Of a stretch of DNA of 12,574 nucleotides, positions 8,382 through 12,574 are shown one piece after another; the first letter of the stretch is position 1, and each line of letters opens with the position of its first letter. The notes under the pieces were generated by a model that saw nothing but the letters and a program-made list of their open reading frames with translations, was not told the DNA's origin and searched no databases. A program made the translations under genes and the position numbers. Source of the DNA: JAIBBG01 sp046304755 (GTDB lineage Bacteria > Bacteroidota > Bacteroidia > Flavobacteriales_D > Sanyastnellaceae); contig JBKCDO010000102.1 in NCBI GenBank assembly GCA_046304755.1, positions 1 to 12,574 of the forward strand, in the 5' to 3' direction.

Positions 8382-10073
8382 ATGCAACGTATCATCGAGT
8401 GTATTCCCAATATTTCAGAAGGCCGCGACAAGGCAAAAATCCAGGCCATCACTTCTGTAGTTGAAACCGTTCCGGGCGTTATGCTGCTGGATGTAGATCC
8501 GGGTGCAAGCACCAACCGCACGGTCATCACCTTCGCAGGCGAGCCCGAAGCCGTCGCAGAGGCTGCCTTTCAGCTCATCAAGAAAGCGCAGGAGCTCATC
8601 GATATGCGCACACACAAAGGCGAACATCCGCGCCAGGGTGCCACCGATGTGTGTCCGTTTGTGCCTATCAGCGGCGTGAGCACGGAAGAATGCGTGGCCA
8701 TCGCTCGTCAGGTAGGTGAGCGCGTAGGACGCGAACTCGGCATACCCGGCTACTTCTATGAATACGCCGCCAACAGTGAAGAGCGTCGCAACCTGGCCAA
8801 CTGCCGTAAGGGCGAATACGAGGCCATCGAGAAAATATCGACTGCGGAATGGAAGCCTGATTTCGGTCCTGCCACAGTGAACGACAGCGTGCGCAAATCG
8901 GGCATCACCGTAATTGGCGCACGCGACTTCCTCGTGGCGTACAACGTGAACTTGAACACCACCTCTACCCGCCGCGCTAACGCCATTGCGTTCGACATTC
9001 GGGAAGCAGGCCGCGTAGTGAATGACCCCAAAACCGGCAAGCCTATGCTCGACGCGAGCGGCGAACCGCAGCGCGTGCCCGGCACGTTGAAATCGGTGAA
9101 AGGCATAGGGTGGTACATCGAAGAATATGGTATTGCGCAGTTGAGCTTGAACCTCACTAACATCAACATCACGCCCGTGCATGTAGCGTTTGAAGAAGCC
9201 TGCAAAAAGGCCGATGCGCGCGGTGTGCGTGTCACAGGCTCCGAGTTGGTGGGATTGATTCCGAAGCAATCGTTGCTCGATGCAGCCGATTATTTCCTCC
9301 GCAAGCAAGAGCGCTCATTGGGCATTTCAGAAACAGAGAAAATCAAAATTGCGGTGAAGTCGTTGGGTCTTGATGATCTCGCGCCCTTCAAACCGGAAGA
9401 GAAAATCATAGAGTTCCTCATCGAGCAAAAGCTCGGCAGCAACAAGCGTTTGGTGAACATGAACCTCACGGCCTTTGCCGATGAAACCGCGAGTGAATCG
9501 CCTGCACCCGGTGGTGGCAGCATCAGCGCGTATGTGGGCGCATTGGGTGCATCATTGGGCGCGATGGTCGCCAACCTCTCATCGCACAAACGCGGCTGGG
9601 ACGACCGTTGGGAAGAGTTCAGCACCTGGGCGGTGAAAGGTGTGGAGTATCAAAAGCAGCTCTTGCACTTGGTCGATGAAGACACCGCGGCGTTCAATAA
9701 AATAATGGAAGCGTTTTCATTGCCCAAAAACACCGACGATGAAAAGCAAGCACGCAGCGCAGCCATTGAAAGTGCATCGAAATACGCCATGGAGATTCCC
9801 TACCGCACCGCTGAGACCGCCTTTGCCAGCATGGAAGTCATGGAGCGCATGGTCGAGATTGGCAACCCCAACTCCGTAACCGACGCCGGTGTGGGAGCCT
9901 TGTGTGCACGCACAGCGGTATTGGGCGCCATCATGAACGTGCGCATCAACGCCAGCGGCATCAAAGACAAAGCGTTTACCGATGAGTTGTTGGCAAAAGC
10001 CGATGCGCTTGAGAAGAATGCGGAAGCGAAGGAGGCGGCGATAAGGGCGATGGTTGCGGAGAGGATGAGGTAG
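8382..10073 (+). CDS. ftcD: Bifunctional glutamate formimidoyltransferase / formimidoyl-THF cyclodeaminase
   Basis: Transfers the formimino group of formiminoglutamate (the HutI product) to tetrahydrofolate (EC 2.1.2.5). It then deaminates the product to 5,10-methenyl-THF (EC 4.3.1.4), linking histidine breakdown to one-carbon metabolism; cytosolic. The protein is 563 residues, the length of the fused two-domain enzyme. The transferase domain is about 1-330, starting MQRIIECIPNISEG, with the conserved EHPRQGATDVCPF segment placing His82 as in mammalian FTCD. The cyclodeaminase domain is about 355-563, with the glycine-rich PAPGGGS loop at 374-380 and LVDEDTAAF (Asp432, Asp434) in the expected active-site region. 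The stop is only three bases from the stop of the convergent antitoxin gene. The last ~55 bp of coding sequence have a diverged copy 354 bp downstream. Confidence 0.96.
   Translation: MQRIIECIPNISEGRDKAKIQAITSVVETVPGVMLLDVDPGASTNRTVITFAGEPEAVAEAAFQLIKKAQELIDMRTHKGEHPRQGATDVCPFVPISGVSTEECVAIARQVGERVGRELGIPGYFYEYAANSEERRNLANCRKGEYEAIEKISTAEWKPDFGPATVNDSVRKSGITVIGARDFLVAYNVNLNTTSTRRANAIAFDIREAGRVVNDPKTGKPMLDASGEPQRVPGTLKSVKGIGWYIEEYGIAQLSLNLTNINITPVHVAFEEACKKADARGVRVTGSELVGLIPKQSLLDAADYFLRKQERSLGISETEKIKIAVKSLGLDDLAPFKPEEKIIEFLIEQKLGSNKRLVNMNLTAFADETASESPAPGGGSISAYVGALGASLGAMVANLSSHKRGWDDRWEEFSTWAVKGVEYQKQLLHLVDEDTAAFNKIMEAFSLPKNTDDEKQARSAAIESASKYAMEIPYRTAETAFASMEVMERMVEIGNPNSVTDAGVGALCARTAVLGAIMNVRINASGIKDKAFTDELLAKADALEKNAEAKEAAIRAMVAERMR
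9986..10040 (+). repeat. ftcD 3'-end copy A of a direct repeat
   Basis: Genuine 3' part of ftcD (encoding LLAKADALEKNAEAKEAA). It pairs with 10340-10394 in the same orientation and at a constant offset of 354 bases. A 26-base core at 10008-10033 differs from the other copy at one position. Confidence 0.8.
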
Positions 10074-10076
10074 GAG

Positions 10077-10298
10077 TTATACTACATAAATGGCGCGTAG
10101 TCTAGCTAATAAATCAGCATCCGACATAGATCCCGAACTCCAATCCACATAAAGCTGAATTAGTTCGGTTGTTGGTTCAAAGCCTTCGAACATATTGGAT
10201 CCGATTGCATTTGCCGTTTTTTCAAGTTTAGCCAAGTCTGTAAACTTTACTCCAAGCAAAGTCAAATTTTCTCGATCTATCTCAATTGCCCTGTACAT
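10077..10298 (-). CDS. VbhA-type antitoxin of a Fic toxin, without its toxin
   Basis: A 73-residue protein. The sequence SNMFEG (34-39) fits the Fic-inhibitory motif [S/T]xxxE[G/N], and the following GFEPTTELIQLYVDWSSGSMSDADLLARL matches the general pattern of VbhA-like antitoxins. In such proteins Glu (here E38) blocks ATP positioning in the Fic active site and so prevents AMPylation. In the known VbhA/VbhT arrangement the toxin gene follows the antitoxin. Here the antitoxin stop is three bases from the convergent ftcD stop and no HPFxxGNGR Fic motif is visible in the window, so it looks like an orphan. I chose the ATG at 10298; the frame continues to a TTG at 10319, but a good promoter at 10321-10352 with a short leader favours the ATG. 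Family assignment rests on motif recognition only. Confidence 0.75.
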   Translation of the reverse strand: MYRAIEIDRENLTLLGVKFTDLAKLEKTANAIGSNMFEGFEPTTELIQLYVDWSSGSMSDADLLARLRAIYVV

Positions 10299-10320
10299 GC
10301 TTTTTCCCGTTGTACTCAAT

Positions 10321-10352
10321 CAAAAGTAACAACTTCTAGGTTGCTTGCCAAA
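10321..10352 (-). promoter_or_regulatory. Candidate promoter (TTTG-N20-TACTTTTG) for the VbhA-type antitoxin
   Basis: On the minus strand, TTTG (10352-10349), 20 bases, then TACTTTTG (10328-10321) fit the Bacteroidota -33/-7 promoter consensus in sequence and spacing. The box ends 22 bases before the antitoxin ATG, whose immediate leader contains a purine-rich GGGAAAAAG. The -33 element lies inside the ftcD-tail-like remnant. Confidence 0.6.
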
Positions 10353-10394
10353 GCAACTGAACTTGAGAAGAATGCCGAAGCGAAGGAAGAGCGG
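10340..10394 (+). repeat. Diverged copy B of the ftcD 3' end
   Basis: Reads LLAKATELEKNAEAKEER in the frame corresponding to ftcD, against LLAKADALEKNAEAKEAA in the genuine gene. Alignment is ungapped over about 55 bases with roughly a dozen differences, and 26 bases (10362-10387) differ at one position. No start codon or complete gene accompanies it, so it is a gene-tail remnant. It is the kind of direct repeat left when an element integrates at, or recombines with, a gene 3' end. Confidence 0.75.
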
Positions 10395-10400
10395 TGTCGT

Positions 10401-10559
10401 TCAGGAAGCTTTACCGAGGTCTGTGGAAGGCTCAGCAAGCTTCTTGTTGATGTATGCCTTCAACTCCTCAAATGACATGTTTTGAGTTTCTTGGCTAATT
10501 CGATCACGTATTTCACGCATCATCCGAACAGCATCAAATGACTTGTTTTCTTTATTCAT
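10401..10559 (-). CDS. Small antitoxin-like protein paired with the PIN-domain gene
   Basis: A 52-residue protein starting MNKENKSFDAVRMMREIRDRI and ending KKLAEPSTDLGKAS. The pattern 'short basic start, (D/E)xVxxMREIRDxIS, MSFEELKAYI' is one I associate with the small, non-DNA-binding-looking partners often encoded beside PIN-domain toxins in Bacteroidota and cyanobacteria; that is recognition, not a search result. It overlaps the 3' end of the PIN gene by eight bases (ATGAATAA), implying translational coupling. Order is toxin first, antitoxin second, the reverse of the commonest arrangement. No separate promoter is evident. Confidence 0.7.
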   Translation of the reverse strand: MNKENKSFDAVRMMREIRDRISQETQNMSFEELKAYINKKLAEPSTDLGKAS

Positions 10560-11016
10560 CTCTATAGTTTATTAAGTCTTTTGGACTCCGGATTTCCAAC
10601 ATCGCGTATCCCAAACGAAGGTTAACAGAATTATATTCCTTTATCCTGTCCAAATTCACAATGTGTTTGAAGTTCCAGCTTGCCAGGACATCCACTTTGT
10701 GGATACTTGCTAAAGCAATATGTCGGCAATCTTCCAAGCTTGTCCTTCCAACGACACCGGAGTCAATGTAATCCTTAGCTAAGCTGTCTGCTTCTTCAGA
10801 GAACTCAATTCGTTCGAATTTCTCGCCCGGGTAGTTGCTCAGCAGATTCTTCACTCTATCGGGTGCATTCAACAATTCCAAATCAAGCAAGTCAGAAACA
10901 ACAAAAACCAATTCTCCGGATTCCCAACGTTCGAACAACCGGATGGTCACTTCTTTGAATTCCTTATCGAAGTAGCCACCAACTATGGAAGTATCTATAT
11001 AAACACGTTACCTCAC
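10552..11016 (-). pseudogene. PIN-domain ribonuclease toxin, interrupted by a stop at codon 3
   Basis: PIN-domain (VapC-like) endoribonuclease. Counting from a GTG at 11016, the frame reads M-R-stop-R-V-Y-I-D-T-S-I-V-G-G-Y-F-D and continues uninterrupted to 10552, about 154 codons. The acidic active-site residues are recognisable: D8 in VYIDTS, E47 in LDLELL, D96 in SLEDCRHIALAS, and the VDVLASWNFKHIVN region. The TAA at 11010-11008 separates the only plausible start from the domain, and no ATG, GTG or TTG lies between it and the first Asp. The first usable downstream start is a GTG at 10950 (132 residues), which would lose the first catalytic Asp and strand beta-1. One base change (TAA to AAA) would restore the frame. 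Either the toxin is inactivated, or it uses a rare start such as ATA at 10998, or the base is a sequencing error. Overlaps its likely antitoxin by eight bases. Confidence 0.75.
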
Positions 11017-11021
11017 GAAAT

Positions 11022-11049
11022 CAAAGATAATTGATTTTCAGTTTTTCAA
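11022..11049 (-). promoter_or_regulatory. Candidate promoter (TTG-N17-TATCTTTG) for the PIN toxin gene
   Basis: On the minus strand TTG (11049-11047), 17 bases, then TATCTTTG (11029-11022) match the Bacteroidota promoter consensus. The box ends only five bases before the GTG at 11016, so the transcript would be nearly leaderless if that start were used. Confidence 0.6.
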
Positions 11050-11060
11050 CGAGTATAAAA

Positions 11061-11076
11061 AGTGATTGACATCACC
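11061..11076. promoter_or_regulatory. CRP-like palindromic site upstream of the PIN gene
   Basis: On the minus strand GGTGATGTCAATCACT contains GTGA-N6-TCAC, the half-site arrangement of CRP/FNR-family operators. It is nearly identical to the palindrome at 7002-7014, and both lie 30-31 bases upstream of a minus-strand TATCTTTG box. Function is inferred. Confidence 0.4.
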
Positions 11077-11207
11077 CCTAACGTTTTGCAGCTACCCGTA
11101 GGTGGCGATTTCGAAGCACTACACTGTCAACCAAGCACAAACTTTGATAGAAGCACAAAGCTTGATTTAACCAAATAGCCGCCACTTTTGGGCAGGTGCT
11201 GTTATGC
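11076..11207. repeat. Integron attC-like imperfect hairpin (132 bp)
   Basis: The 185-base gap between the PIN and DUF2752-like genes contains an element bounded by CCCTAAC (11076-11082) and GTTATGC (11201-11207), close to the attC boxes RYYYAAC and GTTRRRY with one mismatch each. The arms pair imperfectly: TAAC/GTTA, AGC-T-ACC/GGT-GCT with one extrahelical T, and GTGGCG (11102-11107)/CGCCAC (11180-11185). The loop carries two imperfect 16-base direct repeats (11133-11148, 11151-11166). Size and bulged-stem form fit attC sites, but no integron integrase is in view, and another intergenic repeat family is possible. The TAA of the DUF2752-like gene lies inside the GTTATGC box. Confidence 0.5.
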
Positions 11208-11498
11208 GTTGTATTCATTTCTAAATTTGACATAGTCATATATCAAATAAAAAATTGCAAGGGGAATAATTATAAATATTAACCAATTTGTTTCAAATGC
11301 ATTTTTAAAGTCAAACTCTATATTACTAATAAATGCTGTTGCAAGGCCACAACCTGGACAATGAATATCAAATATTGACTACCATATACAAGGAATGCAT
11401 ATATCGATGCCTATTGTTGATTTCATTAATGCAGTGAATAAAAGGTAAGAAGAAAGAATAAAATTCTTTCTTCTTAAATTGGTCCTTATCTCAATCAT
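11202..11498 (-). pseudogene. DUF2752-like small membrane protein, split by an in-frame TAG
   Basis: Starting at ATG 11498 the frame encodes MIEIRTNLRRKNF and a hydrophobic stretch up to ICIPCIW (39 codons). It meets TAG at 11381-11379, then continues in the same frame as SIFDIHCPGCGLATAF and a second hydrophobic segment (NWLIFIIIPLAIFYLIYDY), ending at TAA 11204-11202. The CPGCGL(T/A)xAF motif near the second half is the hallmark of DUF2752 proteins, which are small membrane proteins of unknown function. The full frame is 98 codons, about normal for the family. TAG replaces what could have been AAG. It begins eight bases after the DUF975-like gene stop, so the two were probably cotranscribed. 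The stop codon falls in the attC-like element. Decay, sequencing error or readthrough cannot be separated here. Confidence 0.65.
11446..11476. repeat. Perfect 14-bp inverted repeat with 3-base loop
   Basis: TAAGAAGAAAGAAT (11446-11459), AAA, ATTCTTTCTTCTTA (11463-11476): every one of 14 pairs is complementary. One arm is almost all purine, the other almost all pyrimidine. It lies in codons 8-18 of the DUF2752-like frame, just after the DUF975-like gene on the minus strand. It could act as an attenuator, a processing site or a weak terminator; it lacks the GC-rich stem of a standard terminator. Confidence 0.75.
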
Positions 11499-11506
11499 TA
11501 TGTTGA

Positions 11507-12232
11507 TTATTTGTGCGCATCGTAAAATTTAGCTAATACAAATGACATATAAGGTCCAAACCAAAATAATCCGAGGCCACAAGGTAATGCGCATAAAATA
11601 GCTAATGGGATTAACTTAACATAGCACCAAAACAATTTCATTTTGTAGCCATCCATCATAACAGCACTCTTTTTCATTGCGTCAATTGGATTAATATTAT
11701 TTTCTTCTGCTGCAATAAATGGAACTAGAGCTAGCATAAAACTTACAATTATTCCTGGTATTATTAACAATACGTAACCAAGTAAAATTGACAAAGTTGT
11801 AAGTAATAATAAAATTGCGGGTAAAAGATTATTTAATAATTGGTCTTTATTCAGGAGTGATTCTTTTATTTCATTAATGTTTTTAAAGCCTTCAAATATT
11901 GATTTAAAGTCCGAATAACTAACATTCTCGCCTCTTGATTTTCTTAAGATGTAATTATTTTGCCAAATCCAAAAGCGACCTTGAATAACAAGCCATAAAA
12001 TGGCTCCTATAATTATCAATATAACCGTGAATAATTCCATTAAACGGTAGCTAAAAACAAAATCAAGAACATTGTAAATTATGACCATAATTAATGATAC
12101 ACCTAAGCCAATTGCCCCGCTGACTAATGTTGAAAGAAGAAATGCTAAAAAAACATTGCCCCATTGTCCTTTAAATGCCTCTCTAGCTTCTTTGATGATT
12201 TGGTCATTGTTTTTTCGATTGGCTGTTTCCAT
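11507..12232 (-). CDS. DUF975-family integral membrane protein, function unknown
   Basis: A 241-residue protein with a cytoplasmic-looking N-terminus (METANRKNNDQIIKEAREAFKGQWG) followed by hydrophobic membrane segments at about 27-53, 66-86, 135-174 (probably two) and 200-232. The opening 'I.EAR.AFKGQWG', the central LLIIPGIIVSFMLALVPFIAAEE, the NPIDAMKKSAVMMDGYKMKLFW segment and the C-terminal GLFWFGPYMSFVLAKFYD follow the pattern of DUF975 membrane proteins, whose biochemical role is not known. It is clearly more AT-rich than dnaE or ftcD, suggesting foreign origin. It heads a two-gene unit with the broken DUF2752-like gene, enclosed by inverted GTTATGCGT/ACGCATAAC sequences. No convincing TAnnTTTG box was found upstream. 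Confidence 0.82.
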   Translation of the reverse strand: METANRKNNDQIIKEAREAFKGQWGNVFLAFLLSTLVSGAIGLGVSLIMVIIYNVLDFVFSYRLMELFTVILIIIGAILWLVIQGRFWIWQNNYILRKSRGENVSYSDFKSIFEGFKNINEIKESLLNKDQLLNNLLPAILLLLTTLSILLGYVLLIIPGIIVSFMLALVPFIAAEENNINPIDAMKKSAVMMDGYKMKLFWCYVKLIPLAILCALPCGLGLFWFGPYMSFVLAKFYDAHK

Positions 12233-12312
12233 AATTTGATTAGTTTTAAAAATCGCCTACTCTATTCAGTTTTCGGCTTCCCCGTTTTTGATGTCGTGAA
12301 TTTAGTAATATT

Positions 12313-12321
12313 ACGCATAAC
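12313..12321. repeat. Inverted copy of GTTATGCGT closing the DUF975/DUF2752 module
   Basis: ACGCATAAC is the exact reverse complement of GTTATGCGT at 11201-11209. The two nine-base copies enclose the two membrane-protein genes. A further 18-base near-palindrome (GCATAAATCGATTAATGC, one mismatched pair) at 12346-12363 and an AACGTTTT at 12393-12400 may belong to a second, degraded attC-like element in opposite orientation. That reading is tentative. Confidence 0.5.
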
Positions 12322-12574
12322 GCAAATAGATACACCACCTTTTTTGCATAAATCGATTAATGCTTCCCGCTAAGCGAAAGACAACGTTTTAAATCACGAC
12401 TTGAAAGTAGTCCGAAACAAAACAAAACAGGATAGACCGCTCTGAACACCTCCCCACAAACAACAACCGAAACTATCCGAACCATCCAACACCTTATCCT
12501 ACTTACCCGGAGATACTCTAGCACCCCCCTCACCCCTTCACAAACCGCACCCCGCCCCCATTAGCCCAGACCAA
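12322..12574. other. Gene-poor window end
   Basis: Together with the DUF975 upstream region (12233-12321) this makes a gene-free stretch of about 340 bases. Apart from the near-palindrome at 12346-12363 I see no coding frame, RNA gene or promoter that I can support. From about 12410 the plus strand becomes strongly C/A-rich and G-poor, with runs of C near 12525-12560. This is intergenic or degenerate sequence, or possibly the 3' flank of a gene beyond the window. Confidence 0.5.

Noticed and set aside
8415..9308. Minus-strand open frame (297 codons) opposite ftcD
   Set aside because: Antisense shadow of a well-conserved enzyme; no promoter, no recognisable motifs.
12164..12373. 69-codon plus-strand frame near the window end
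   Set aside because: Overlaps the start of the DUF975-like gene and the inverted repeat; no recognisable motif or promoter.

Overview
The window looks like a chromosomal contig from a member of the Bacteroidota. The evidence is TonB-dependent receptor architecture with a carboxypeptidase-regulatory-like N-terminal domain, several TAnnTTTG-type -7 promoter boxes, mostly absent Shine-Dalgarno sequences, and a DnaE carrying a QVSLF clamp-binding peptide. A flavobacterial-type lineage is a reasonable guess, but the sequence alone does not fix the genus.

Bases 1-10073 are ordinary, tightly packed housekeeping and metabolic DNA. dnaE (replicative polymerase alpha subunit, 5' end outside the window) runs rightward and its stop codon touches the stop codon of aroC (chorismate synthase), which runs leftward. 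aroC appears to be the last gene of a leftward operon: a TonB-dependent receptor with a likely TTG start, then a 69-residue Cys/His-rich lipoprotein, then aroC. The gaps are 8 and 27 bases. The receptor and lipoprotein together suggest metal acquisition, which is inference. Divergent from the receptor, hutI (imidazolonepropionase) and a bifunctional ftcD (glutamate formimidoyltransferase / formimidoyl-THF cyclodeaminase) form the end of a histidine-degradation pathway. HutI makes formiminoglutamate, and FtcD moves its formimino group to tetrahydrofolate. An 8-bp tandem repeat lies between them.

Bases 10074-12574 have a different character: AT-rich, with small genes, all on the minus strand, and several signs of transfer and decay. 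A diverged copy of about 55 bp of the ftcD 3' end sits 354 bp downstream of the genuine one. Between the copies lies a VbhA-type Fic antitoxin gene with no Fic toxin beside it. Next comes a PIN-domain toxin whose frame is interrupted by a stop at codon 3, overlapping a small antitoxin-like gene of 52 residues. Then come an integron attC-like imperfect hairpin, a DUF2752-type gene split by an in-frame TAG, and a DUF975-type membrane protein. The last two genes lie between inverted GTTATGCGT / ACGCATAAC sequences. The last 250 bases hold no recognisable gene.

No RNA gene, CRISPR array, transposase or integrase was seen. The most distinctive signals are the ftcD-tail duplication, the orphan Fic antitoxin, the two genes each broken by one stop codon, the attC-like element with its flanking inverted repeats, and a CRP-like palindrome found at almost the same distance upstream of two identical TATCTTTG boxes (the receptor and PIN promoters).
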